From the NCBI GenBank assembly GCA_029287455.1, contig JARFRB010000014.1, positions 1 to 44,878 of the forward strand: a stretch of 44,878 nucleotides of DNA. The letters run 5' to 3'. The position numbers and the translations under genes were made by a program. The notes beneath the pieces were generated by a model. That model worked only from the letters and a program-made list of their open reading frames with translations, ran no database searches and had not been told where the DNA came from. This document shows positions 26,306 to 34,111 of this stretch, piece after piece (position 1 is the first letter of the stretch; each line of letters opens with the position of its first letter). The DNA comes from Pelagibius litoralis (lineage in GTDB: Bacteria > Pseudomonadota > Alphaproteobacteria > Kiloniellales > DSM-21159).

Positions 26306-27301
26306 ATGACACTCGAAGATGACGCCAAGTTGGGTGCTGCTCCGCAGTGTTTCACCCCTTCAACTGGAACTTGGTGGATCGACGAGTTGGGCCGCTGGCA
26401 TGATGCCGATCCGGGGACGGCGGGCGGACACGCGGTGCCGCCGCTTCAGAACACGGCCCATGACGAGGCGATGGCTTTCCGATGGATGGGCATGGTCAAG
26501 GTGCGCTGTTCCGCCCACTCCGTCATTGTGAGCTTCGACGTTCGCTCCGTTCAACCGGATGCCGTTACCTCAGCCGCGCGTGCGGTTCCGCGGATCGCGA
26601 AGGGCCGTGCCGTTCACCTCAGGTTCTATCTTTGCGGCTGGATTCATGAGATTTTCGATGATCCGGACGAAGCGGTGGAGCGTGGCTTGGCCCTTCTGAA
26701 CTACAAGCACATCGAGGTTCTTCCGGCACCCTTGCTGCGCAGCGAGGATGCGGAGGGGCTTGACGATAGCCAGCCGCTTTTGCACTGGGCGCTGACCGTG
26801 TGGCGCAACGAAGGTGTGGCGCTTGGCGCCAAACATCGCGCGACTTGGTGGCGTTTGCTGCCCTACGCGGTCTTTGTGCAGGAGCGCGACCAGGATAATA
26901 CCCTGGTCTACGCGCGCATCGGTGAGCGCAGCGCCTTGGCCGGCTTCGTCGGTGCCGACCGGAAGCATACGATGATCGGCCGCCCGCTATATGGTGAGGA
27001 CGGCCCAATGTCGCGTTGCGGCGAGCGCTTCGTCGCGGGGTTCCGGCGGGCGCTTAGGAGCGGTGAGCCGGTGCTGGAGAAGGTGCGGGCGACATTCTCC
27101 GTTCAGGGGCGTGAAGCGGAATGGCTTTCCTACCGGCGCCTCTTGCTTCCTGTCTGGCGGCCAGGCAACCGCTACGAAGTTGCTTGCGTCACCCAGATGC
27201 TGCGTGACGAACGGCCGATGGGGAATCTGAGCGCGGATCGGGAGTTGGACATCAGCTTCGAGTCCGACGAACGCCTGTGCTCGCTGGCGTCCCGGCGCTA
27301 A
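26306..27301 (+). CDS. Hypothetical protein with C-terminal PAS-like (PAS_5-type) region
   Basis: 331 aa from ATG 26306, which has GGGGACGGA upstream; ATG 26282 would add 8 residues without a site. Residues ~1-150 match no family I know and include RWMGMVKVRCSAHSVIVSFDVRSV. Residues ~170-315 (WWRLLPYAVFVQERDQDNTLVYARIGERSALAGFVGADRKHTMIGRPL..., then LSYRRLLLPVW...YEVACVTQM) look like a PAS_5-type PAS fold: a small-molecule-sensing beta-sheet with the (L/Y)RxxG and RLLLPL-like strands. The same arrangement of a PAS fold at the end of a short soluble protein occurs in alphaproteobacterial stress and signalling proteins. No output domain is visible. It ends before a convergent aldolase gene. Confidence 0.65.
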   Translation: MTLEDDAKLGAAPQCFTPSTGTWWIDELGRWHDADPGTAGGHAVPPLQNTAHDEAMAFRWMGMVKVRCSAHSVIVSFDVRSVQPDAVTSAARAVPRIAKGRAVHLRFYLCGWIHEIFDDPDEAVERGLALLNYKHIEVLPAPLLRSEDAEGLDDSQPLLHWALTVWRNEGVALGAKHRATWWRLLPYAVFVQERDQDNTLVYARIGERSALAGFVGADRKHTMIGRPLYGEDGPMSRCGERFVAGFRRALRSGEPVLEKVRATFSVQGREAEWLSYRRLLLPVWRPGNRYEVACVTQMLRDERPMGNLSADRELDISFESDERLCSLASRR

Positions 27302-27352
27302 TGGCAAGGCTCTCAAGGGCCTAGAAACTGATCGTCCCGGCTGGTTCCAGAG

Positions 27353-28135
27353 CTAGTCCTTGTAGCCCGGAGCCTTGTCGTCCAGCAAACGGAGAAAGGC
27401 CGCCCATTCCCGATCCGGTTTCTCGCCCGCGTCGATCGCGTCGTAGATTTCCCAGTACTGTCCCGCCGTTTTCTCGCATACGGACTCCGGCGGATAGACC
27501 AGTTCCGCGGCCGTGGCGTTCAAGGCGAGCTGGGCCTCGCACGACCTTTCCAGATTGAACATCATCTTCCAGGCTTCCGCGACGCTGCGGCCGGCGGTCA
27601 GCAGGCCGTGATTGCGCAAAATCATCACCGGCTTGTCGCCAAGATCGCCCACCAGTCTCGCTCGCTCGTCCAGATCGAAGGCAATGGCTTCGTAGTCGTG
27701 ATAGGCAATCTTCCCGTGGAACTGCAGCGCCCATTGATTGAGCGGCAGTAGGCCCTCCTTGAGGCAGGACAGTGCCACACCCGCCTTGGTATGGGTGTGC
27801 AGCACACAGTCCACATCGTGCCTCTCCGCGTGAATCGCGCTGTGAATCACATAGCCCGCGTAGTTGATCCCCATGCCCAAGGAGTCGTCGAGCACGTTTC
27901 CGTCTATGTCCACCTTGACCAGCGACGATGCCGTGATCTCGTGGAACCAGAGGCCAAAGGGGTTGATCAGGAAGGCCCCGTCCTCGTCCGGGACGCGGGC
28001 CGAGATATGCGTATAAATGACGTCGTGCATGTCATGGAGCTCAACCAGCCGATAGGCGGCCGCCAGATCGACCCTGGCTTGCCATTCCCCAGCGCTGTAT
28101 CGGGTGCTTGCACCCCTGCGGTTCGTGGCGGTCAT
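27353..28135 (-). CDS. Class II aldolase/adducin family protein
   Basis: 260 aa from ATG 28135 (GAGGATCGG upstream). Motifs: RLVELHDMHDVIYTHISARVP, FLINPFGLWFHEITASSLVKVD, CVLHTHTKAGVALS (two Zn-binding His), and MILRNHGLLTAGRSVAEAW (third His), in the family order. Members are Zn-dependent aldolases, epimerases or decarboxylases of phosphorylated sugars, or adducin-like proteins. The length (260) and the H-T-H-T spacing match the large group called class II aldolase/adducin in alphaproteobacteria, whose substrate is generally unknown. No linked kinase is adjacent, so no pathway can be assigned. Confidence 0.9.
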   Translation of the reverse strand: MTATNRRGASTRYSAGEWQARVDLAAAYRLVELHDMHDVIYTHISARVPDEDGAFLINPFGLWFHEITASSLVKVDIDGNVLDDSLGMGINYAGYVIHSAIHAERHDVDCVLHTHTKAGVALSCLKEGLLPLNQWALQFHGKIAYHDYEAIAFDLDERARLVGDLGDKPVMILRNHGLLTAGRSVAEAWKMMFNLERSCEAQLALNATAAELVYPPESVCEKTAGQYWEIYDAIDAGEKPDREWAAFLRLLDDKAPGYKD

Positions 28136-28249
28136 CCGATCCTCACTCCCTCGTGGTCTTTCAATTCGCGGCAAGATGCCACAGCACTGGTTCCCACGGA
28201 AGAGCCTCGATGGGAAAGAGACTGGACGAAGATCAAAACCTCCATCGGG

Positions 28250-28278
28250 TTGTCATGGCGGGCGCCACGATGTTTACT
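28250..28278 (+). promoter_or_regulatory. Candidate housekeeping promoter for the lipoprotein gene
   Basis: TTGTCA (28250-28255), 17-base spacer, TTTACT (28273-28278); four to five matches in each box. Transcription would start about 45 bases before the lipoprotein ATG. Confidence 0.35.
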
Positions 28279-28331
28279 ATGTTGTGATCCGAGTTGGTGT
28301 GGATGGTGGAGCGAAGACGGAGAGGTAAGGC

Positions 28332-28730
28332 ATGAGGGGTCTACGTTTTGGCTTGCTGGGAGCGCTGTTGTGCCTGGCGGCCTGTGTCCAACCCCCGAAG
28401 CAAGACGTTCAGCCCACGCCTCTCTCGCCGGAAGCGGCGGCGCAGCGCGAGGCCCAGCGGCAGGCCCTCAGGGAAAGCGTGCGGCAGGTGCGCACCGATA
28501 GCGTGGCCGACCAGTTGCTTAGCCAGGAACGCCGCTACGATAGGGTCTATGGGGTCGCGGGCGAGGGAATGGTGGATCCGGCGGGCCGGCCCTTGAGCGT
28601 CGACGACCCGACCCTGAGGTCCGACGACCCGCTCCTCGACCCGAACGACCCGCTGCTCGATCCTAACGATCCCCTGCTGCAGGGCGGTGATCCGCTGCTC
28701 GACCCGGACGACCCTTTACTTCAGAACTGA
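28332..28730 (+). CDS. Lipoprotein with C-terminal DPLL repeats
   Basis: 132 aa. Signal peptide MRGLRFGLLGALLCLAAC with lipobox LAAC (Cys18 lipidated). Residues 19-75 are Gln/Arg/Glu-rich and probably helical. From about residue 90 to the end a short unit of the form D-P-L-L-(D/Q)-x-(N/D/G) repeats five or six times, giving an acidic, Leu-rich tail. GAGAGGTAAGG precedes the ATG. It lies 15 bases ahead of the deacetylase gene, so the two are probably co-transcribed. I do not recognise the family; an acidic tail of this kind could bind calcium or a partner protein (inference). Confidence 0.75.
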   Translation: MRGLRFGLLGALLCLAACVQPPKQDVQPTPLSPEAAAQREAQRQALRESVRQVRTDSVADQLLSQERRYDRVYGVAGEGMVDPAGRPLSVDDPTLRSDDPLLDPNDPLLDPNDPLLQGGDPLLDPDDPLLQN

Positions 28731-28745
28731 GCGCGGGCAGTCGCG

Positions 28746-29765
28746 ATGCGGGTCGTCTATTCAGAGGCGCATGCCCAGCATGATCCACAGTTCTTCCTTG
28801 TGCGCGGTGTCGCCAAGCCCAGCACTGAGCAACCGGCGCGCGCCGAAACGCTGCGCGACGCGGCGGTGCAGGCTGGCCACCAGGTTATGGCGCCGGAAAG
28901 CCATGGGGCGGGGCCAAGAGCCGCCGTGCATACGACGGAATACCTTGACTTCCTGGAGCGCGCCCATGGGGACTGGCTCGCCTTGGGGGATAGCGCGCCG
29001 GAGATCATACCGAACGTCCATCCGGCGCGGCGGCCCGCCGGCTATCCGCGCGCGATCGTCGGCCGTGCCGGCTGGCACATGACGGATACGGCCTGTCCGA
29101 TCGGCGCGGGAACCTACGCGGCGGCGGATGTCGCGGTGACAGGGGCGGAGCTGATTCTCGCCGGGGCGGGCCAGGCCTACGCGCTCTGCCGGCCGCCGGG
29201 GCACCATGCGTTCGCGGACATGGCGGGCGGATTCTGCTTCCTGAACAACGCGGCCATCGCGGCACGGCACCTGCGGCGCCGTCACGAGCGGGTGGCGATC
29301 CTCGACGTGGACGTCCATCACGGCAATGGCACGCAAGCGGTCTTCTACCGCTCGTCCGACGTCTTTACGGTTTCGATCCATGCGGATCCCAGGGACTTCT
29401 ACCCCTTCTTCTGGGGTCACGAGCAAGAGCGGGGAGAAGGTGACGGCGAAGGCTATAACCTTAACCTTCCCTTGCCCCTGGGCACGGCGGACGAGGCCTG
29501 GCTGGTCGCCTTGGAAACGGCGCTCCAGCGCATCCGCGCCTTCGCGCCCGGCGCCTTGGTCGTGGCCTTGGGCCTTGACGCCTATGTCAATGACCCGCTG
29601 GCGGGTCTGGCCGTCACGACCGGAGGCTTCGGGCGCATCGGCGCGGCGATCTCTGAGCTCCGGCTGCCGACGCTGCTGGTGCAGGAAGGCGGATATCTAT
29701 CGCCTGAGCTGGGCGCGAACGTTGTGAGCTTTCTGTCGCGTTTCGAATCGGTTCGACAAGGCTAA
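28746..29765 (+). CDS. Histone deacetylase family protein (acetylpolyamine amidohydrolase-like)
   Basis: 339 aa arginase-fold Zn hydrolase. Visible: CRPPGHHA (catalytic His pair), GFCFLNNAAIAARHL, ILDVDVHHGNGTQAVFY (Zn-binding Asp and His), FTVSIHADPRDFYPFFWGHEQERGEGDGEGYNLNLPLP and ALGLDAYVNDPLAG (Zn-binding Asp). The long FYPFF..G...G insertion and the VNDPL end are typical of acetylpolyamine amidohydrolases, which deacetylate acetylated putrescine, spermidine and cadaverine. A related acyl-deacetylase role is possible. The gene is in tandem with the lipoprotein gene; no polyamine gene is nearby. Confidence 0.92.
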   Translation: MRVVYSEAHAQHDPQFFLVRGVAKPSTEQPARAETLRDAAVQAGHQVMAPESHGAGPRAAVHTTEYLDFLERAHGDWLALGDSAPEIIPNVHPARRPAGYPRAIVGRAGWHMTDTACPIGAGTYAAADVAVTGAELILAGAGQAYALCRPPGHHAFADMAGGFCFLNNAAIAARHLRRRHERVAILDVDVHHGNGTQAVFYRSSDVFTVSIHADPRDFYPFFWGHEQERGEGDGEGYNLNLPLPLGTADEAWLVALETALQRIRAFAPGALVVALGLDAYVNDPLAGLAVTTGGFGRIGAAISELRLPTLLVQEGGYLSPELGANVVSFLSRFESVRQG

Positions 29766-29775
29766 CCAAAACACG

Positions 29776-29852
29776 CTGGATTGCCGCGTCTGCGGCTCGC
29801 AATGACAAGACGAGCATCTACCGTGAGTGTGAGCGATAGCGAAGCAATCCAG
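29776..29852. repeat. REP-like inverted repeat downstream of the deacetylase gene
   Basis: CTGGATTGC (29776-29784) and GCAATCCAG (29844-29852) are perfect 9-base arms around a 59-base centre. Inside is CGGCTCGCAATGAC (29793-29806), which matches the repeat at 17136-17195 in the reverse direction. It sits in the gap between the convergent deacetylase and cupin genes. Confidence 0.65.
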
Positions 29853-29898
29853 GTTCTTGTGTTCAATCTCCCTAAGCAACAGACCGCGCGACCACACT

Positions 29899-30195
29899 CT
29901 ACCGTTTGGTTTCCACCTCCAGGAAAGCGAAGTCGTAGTCGTTGGCGTTGACAACGTCGTGCTCCACGCCGGCCGGTCGCGAATAGGGCTCGCCCTGCAC
30001 CAGTTCAGCGAAGCTTTCAGCGCCCTCCGGCCCGATAATCTTCAAGCGCCCGGTGGTGAGCGGCACAACCACATAGTCCAGCTCGTGGCGATGCCAGCCG
30101 GTGGCCGCGCCTGGCGCGAAGCGCCACTCGGTCACCCGCACCCTCTCGTCGTCGATCTTGACGATCGGGACAGCTTTCACGGTTGTATCCTCCAT
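29899..30195 (-). CDS. Small cupin-domain protein
   Basis: 98 aa single cupin barrel. Cupin motif 1 G-W-H-R-H-E-L-D-Y-V-V-V-P and motif 2 P-A-G-V-E-H-D-V-V-N carry the expected metal-binding His and Glu residues (HRH...E, later His). Cupins of this size bind a metal and a small ligand, with roles from isomerase to sensor; no specific role is visible. ATG 30195 follows GGAGAACTC on the minus strand. The gene is divergent from the DUF2817 peptidase and convergent with the deacetylase. Confidence 0.85.
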   Translation of the reverse strand: MEDTTVKAVPIVKIDDERVRVTEWRFAPGAATGWHRHELDYVVVPLTTGRLKIIGPEGAESFAELVQGEPYSRPAGVEHDVVNANDYDFAFLEVETKR

Positions 30196-30386
30196 GGAGT
30201 TCTCCGTTGCGGGAAGGGTGCCTAGACGAAAGCGACGCTCTCTTAGACCCGACTGAGGTCGCTTGCGGCTGCTAACCCAACCTCTCCCATGACGGGAAGC
30301 TACCATGGGCCGCGCGCGATTGCAGCGCTTGGCAGTTCGCCCTATCGTTCCCACCGTCCCCCGCAACGTTAAGGGAATGCATCGAA

Positions 30387-31514
30387 ATGGACCCGGTCAC
30401 TGCCGCGAAAGCCTACTTCTCGAAGGATTACGCCGAAGCTCGGCAGAGGTTTCTCGAGCTTTGCAACCAAAGCGGTGTCGCGGTCCGGGACTATGTAAAT
30501 CCAAACGTTGGCCCGAGCGGAGAGGTTTTAGCGACCGACACCGCTTGGTTTGGGCCGAGGGACGCGGGCAAGGTCATGGTGCAAGTCTCGGCCACCCATG
30601 GGGCGGAGGGTTTTCCCGGTTCGGCGGCGCAGTGCGATTGGATCGCCAACCAGGGGGCTGCGAGCCTGCCGGCGGATGTGGCCTGCCTGGTGGTCCACGC
30701 GATCAACCCTTATGGCTTCGCATGGCTGCGGCGGGTCACGGAGGAGGGGGTGGACCTCAACCGCAACTTCGTGGATTTCAACGCGCCGCTGCCAGAGAAC
30801 CCCGGCTACGACGAATTGGCCGATGTCCTTGTCCCTCAGTCGCTCGACGCGGAAACCCTGGCGGCGTCGGACCGGCGGATCGAGGACTATCGTGCGCGTC
30901 ATGGCGACGAGCAGTTGATGATCGCGCGCTCCGGCGGACAGTATAAATACGCCGGCGGGGTATTCTTTGGGGGCCGCGCACCCACCTGGTCGCGTCAAAC
31001 CCTTGAAACTCTGGTCGCCGATTACGACCTTGCCGCTCGGGAATTGGTCGGCGTGGTCGATTTTCACACGGGGCTCGGCCCCTTCGGCTATGGGGAACCG
31101 ATCTGCGGGCACGCGCCGGAAAGCATCAATGTCAAGCGCGCCAAGCGCTGGTACGGCCAGTCCGTCACCGAGCCCGCTTTGGGCACCTCTTCGTCGGTCG
31201 AGAAGACCGGCTTGGCGGAGTTCGGCTGGCACGGCTTGCTCGGTGACGCCATCACCATGGTCGCCTTGGAGTACGGAACGTATCCGCCGGGCAATGGCCT
31301 CAGGGTTTTGCGGGCTGATCACTGGCTGCACAATACGCACAACGCGGTGGATTGGCAGGCGCCGGTCACCCGGGAGATCAAGCAAGCGATTCGCGACCAC
31401 TTCTCCCCGGACTCCATCGATTGGCAGGAGATGATCATTTTCCGGGCCCGGCAGATCCTGCGCCAAGGCTTTGCCGGCCTCGCCGGCCGCCCGGAGATCG
31501 AGGCAATCGTCTGA
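30387..31514 (+). CDS. DUF2817 / M14-like metallopeptidase family protein
   Basis: 375 aa. Zn-carboxypeptidase-like: ATHGAEGFPGSAAQ (His71, Glu74), HAINPYGFAWLRR, DLNRNF (Arg126) and DFHTGLGPFGYGEPI (His227), with ALEYGTYPP holding the likely catalytic Glu295. These are the DUF2817 family's M14-type metal and catalytic residues. A second metal-ligand His at 227 completes the H-x-x-E...H site. Members are thought to be peptidases or amidases acting on N-acyl compounds. No signal peptide, so cytoplasmic. It ends 14 bases before a convergent NicO gene. Confidence 0.9.
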   Translation: MDPVTAAKAYFSKDYAEARQRFLELCNQSGVAVRDYVNPNVGPSGEVLATDTAWFGPRDAGKVMVQVSATHGAEGFPGSAAQCDWIANQGAASLPADVACLVVHAINPYGFAWLRRVTEEGVDLNRNFVDFNAPLPENPGYDELADVLVPQSLDAETLAASDRRIEDYRARHGDEQLMIARSGGQYKYAGGVFFGGRAPTWSRQTLETLVADYDLAARELVGVVDFHTGLGPFGYGEPICGHAPESINVKRAKRWYGQSVTEPALGTSSSVEKTGLAEFGWHGLLGDAITMVALEYGTYPPGNGLRVLRADHWLHNTHNAVDWQAPVTREIKQAIRDHFSPDSIDWQEMIIFRARQILRQGFAGLAGRPEIEAIV

Positions 31515-31528
31515 AGGAAGGCCCTGCC

Positions 31529-32476
31529 TCACATGAGGGGGTGCTGCGTTACCGAAAGCGTGTCGCGCAGTAGAGAGAGGCCAAGGGCGATCACCACGAG
31601 GCCACCCCCCAAGGCGACCGTGTCCACGAGAGCGCCCAAGCGCCGGGAGGAAGCCGGCAGCGCATCGGCGAGTTTCAGGGAGGCCTTGCGGCCATAAACC
31701 GCCAAGCAGGCAAGAGCGGAGATCGTCAGTGCCGTACCGAGGGACATCGCCAAAACGGCGGCGATACCGCTCCAAGGCAAGTCCAAAACCTGAGCGAACA
31801 GCAGGACGAGGATAGCCCCGCTGCAGGGCCGGAGGCCGACGGACAGAATAATGGCCACCGACTGGCGCAGCGAGCCCGTCGAGCGCAGGTCGTCGGCCGA
31901 CGGCCCGTGGGCATGGCCGCAATGCGCGCCGTCGTCGTGGGAATGTGTGTGGGATCGGCGCGCGAACAACCGCCGACCCGCGGATATCGCCAGCACCAAG
32001 CCGACGAGGGCAACCAGCGCATAGCTGCTTGCCTCCAGGGTTGTGGCGGTGGACTTGGCGTCGCGCATGGACAGGTCGAGCAAGCCGACCGTGGCTTCCA
32101 CCGCCACAATGGCGGTCACCCCTTGCGCCAAGGACGAGAGGCCCGAGAGAAGCAAGCCCCGCTTCAAGCGGCTTTCCTGAGTGACGAGATAGGTCGAGAT
32201 GACGAACTTACCGTGGCCCGGGCCCGCCGCGTGGAAGACGCCGTAGAGAAAACTTAGCCCAACCAGTGTCCAGGCAGCCGCAGGGCCTTGTGCCTTCACC
32301 GCCCGAATTGCATCGGCCAGTTGCCGGTGGAGGCCGCGCTGGATCTCCTGGATTTCTAGCAGAAGCGCGTTCCATGCGGTGGCGGGGGCGGGTAGATGCC
32401 CGCTTGAAACCGCGATAGCCAGAAGCACGACGATCGCCAGGGAAACCAGCGCCATCATGGCCCATCCGCGCGTCAT
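31529..32476 (-). CDS. NicO-family nickel/cobalt/zinc transporter (ZevB-like)
   Basis: 315 aa from ATG 32476, which overlaps the stop of the preceding DUF1007 gene by 4 bases (ATGA); a second ATG is 6 bases upstream. Six membrane segments: FLYGVFHAAGPGHGKFVIS (HAAGPGHGK is the family metal site), SLAQGVTAIVAVEATVGL and others. The middle loop is His-rich (HTHSHDDGAHCGHAHG). The C-terminal half has LRPCSGAILVLLFAQVLDL. NicO/RcnA proteins export or move nickel and cobalt; in Haemophilus the ZevB member pairs with a DUF1007 protein, ZevA, for zinc. The same pairing here suggests zinc. Confidence 0.9.
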   Translation of the reverse strand: MTRGWAMMALVSLAIVVLLAIAVSSGHLPAPATAWNALLLEIQEIQRGLHRQLADAIRAVKAQGPAAAWTLVGLSFLYGVFHAAGPGHGKFVISTYLVTQESRLKRGLLLSGLSSLAQGVTAIVAVEATVGLLDLSMRDAKSTATTLEASSYALVALVGLVLAISAGRRLFARRSHTHSHDDGAHCGHAHGPSADDLRSTGSLRQSVAIILSVGLRPCSGAILVLLFAQVLDLPWSGIAAVLAMSLGTALTISALACLAVYGRKASLKLADALPASSRRLGALVDTVALGGGLVVIALGLSLLRDTLSVTQHPLM

Positions 32477-33141
32477 GGGCATTCGACTGTGACGGTTTCG
32501 GCAAAGAGCAGGCCCAAGGAATCGCCGCCGCTTTCCTCGGGACCCAGTGAGGCAGCGAAAGCCACGACCTCTGGATCCGGGTTCGGTGGCTGGATCTGAG
32601 CGGTGCAACCGGTGTCTTCCGGGCTCAGGCGCAGCTTTTCACCCTCCGCGACGTAAAGGATCTCAATGTAGTAGGTGGGGTCGTAGACCGCGAAGGTGAC
32701 GCGCTCTTCGCGCGGATCGACCGGGCGGCTAAGCGGAACCACGAAGGACATCCAAAGCCGTTCGCCCTCCATCCCGCTGTCGTAAGTTTCGACAGGTCCA
32801 TAGGTGACCCGCTCGCCGTCCGCCTGGAAATCGGCGAAGTATCCGTACTCAGCGAGATTCTCCAGGTTCGCGCCGGCCAGTTCGATCAAGGCCGCGGCCT
32901 TGCCGTCTGTCGCGTACTCGATGTCCTCGAGCACGAAGGCGGTGTAGAAGTCGTCGAACAGCCAATACATCTCGACCGCGACGATCTGGCCGTCCTCATC
33001 GAAGATCAGGGTGCTCTTGAGATCGATCCAGGCATGGGGATGAGCCTTCGCCGAGGGCGTGAGCCCCGCTAGGGCCAGAGAGAGGGCGAGTAAGAGGCTG
33101 GCGGTTAACCTACGCAAGGTCGAGGAACCTCTGAGTCCCAT
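32473..33141 (-). CDS. DUF1007 family exported protein (ZevA-like)
   Basis: 222 aa. Signal peptide residues 1-33 (basic RRL, then LLLALSLALAGL, cleavage SAKA-HPHAW), so mature protein starts with HPHAW, the family's N-terminal metal-binding motif (His-x-His). The body has FDEDGQIVAVEMYWLFDDFYTAFVLED and a beta-rich C-terminus with cysteines GCTAQIQPPN and VECP. Together with the overlapping NicO gene it forms the ZevA/ZevB-type pair: an exported metal-binding partner and a membrane transporter. Only 15 bases separate it from the EamA gene on the same strand. Confidence 0.88.
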   Translation of the reverse strand: MGLRGSSTLRRLTASLLLALSLALAGLTPSAKAHPHAWIDLKSTLIFDEDGQIVAVEMYWLFDDFYTAFVLEDIEYATDGKAAALIELAGANLENLAEYGYFADFQADGERVTYGPVETYDSGMEGERLWMSFVVPLSRPVDPREERVTFAVYDPTYYIEILYVAEGEKLRLSPEDTGCTAQIQPPNPDPEVVAFAASLGPEESGGDSLGLLFAETVTVECP

Positions 33142-33156
33142 AAAAGTCGGGCCGCT

Positions 33157-34062
33157 TCATCCAAGCAGCAAAATCACGATTCCCGAGACAATGGCCGCGA
33201 CTCCGAACGCCTCGCGCGCCGTCGTCTTCTCGCGGAACATAAACTTGGAGGAGAGGACCGTAAAGACCAACTCGACTTGGCCAAGCGCACGGACGTATGC
33301 GGCATTCTGAAGCGTCATGGCGGTGAACCAGCAGGCCGAGGCCGCCATGCCACTGGCGCCCACCAGGCCGGACACCCGCCAGGACGTAACAACCGCCGTG
33401 ATCTGGCCAGGCTCGCGCCAGCGCAGATAGATTAGCATCGCCAGGGTCTGCATGGCGGTCACCCAGGCCAAGGTCGTGCCGGCGGCGAGAGCCGCGCTTT
33501 CTTGTTCAAGCGAAAGCGAGGCGGCCCGGTAGCTGATGGCGGCAATCCCGAAGCAAGCGCCGGAGGCAATGCCCAAAAGCGCGGCCTTGTCGCGCCAGGC
33601 GGTGGCGAGAAGCGCAGGTGTAAGCTTGCCAGGCCCAATCGCCAAGGCCAGGACGCCCACGAGGCTCACCAGGATTCCGATCGCGGCCGCCAGGCTCAAG
33701 GGATCTCCCAGAAGCACGATGCCGAACAAGGCCGTCTGCACCGTTTCCGTCTTGGAAAAGGCGGTGCCCACCGCGAAGTTGCGGAAAGAAAAAATGTATA
33801 CCAGCAAGGCTGTCGCCATGATCTGGGCCACCCCGCCGATCGCTGCCACGCCGAGGAAGAAGCCGCTGGGCGCCGGAACGGCGCTGTCCTCCAGCGCCGC
33901 AACCACGAAGACGTAGATCACCGCCAGGGGGGCCGCGAAGAGGAAGCGCGAGAACGTCGCCCCCGCAGTGCTGAGCTGGCCTTTCAGGTGTTTTTGTAGG
34001 GCCGAGCGCAGGTTTTGCAGGAACGCGGCGGCAAAGGTGATGGGGATCCAGCTCTCGATCAA
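33157..34062 (-). CDS. EamA/DMT family transporter
   Basis: 301 aa with ten predicted membrane segments in two EamA halves (LQNLRSALQKHLKGQLSTAGATFSRFLFA; later LLGIASGACFGIAAISYRAASL). Short loops and a Gly/Ala-rich sequence are typical. The C-terminal half holds NAAYVRALGQVELVFTVLSSKFMFREKT, a family feature. Substrate unknown. It is part of the TPP enzyme-EamA-DUF1007-NicO string, 49 bases after the TPP gene. This is a different paralogue from the EamA gene at 15.1 kb. Confidence 0.9.
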   Translation of the reverse strand: MIESWIPITFAAAFLQNLRSALQKHLKGQLSTAGATFSRFLFAAPLAVIYVFVVAALEDSAVPAPSGFFLGVAAIGGVAQIMATALLVYIFSFRNFAVGTAFSKTETVQTALFGIVLLGDPLSLAAAIGILVSLVGVLALAIGPGKLTPALLATAWRDKAALLGIASGACFGIAAISYRAASLSLEQESAALAAGTTLAWVTAMQTLAMLIYLRWREPGQITAVVTSWRVSGLVGASGMAASACWFTAMTLQNAAYVRALGQVELVFTVLSSKFMFREKTTAREAFGVAAIVSGIVILLLG

Positions 34063-34111
34063 AGCAAGCGGCCCGGAGAATGATGGAGCGGGCGTTTGGC
34101 TGCCGGCGGCC

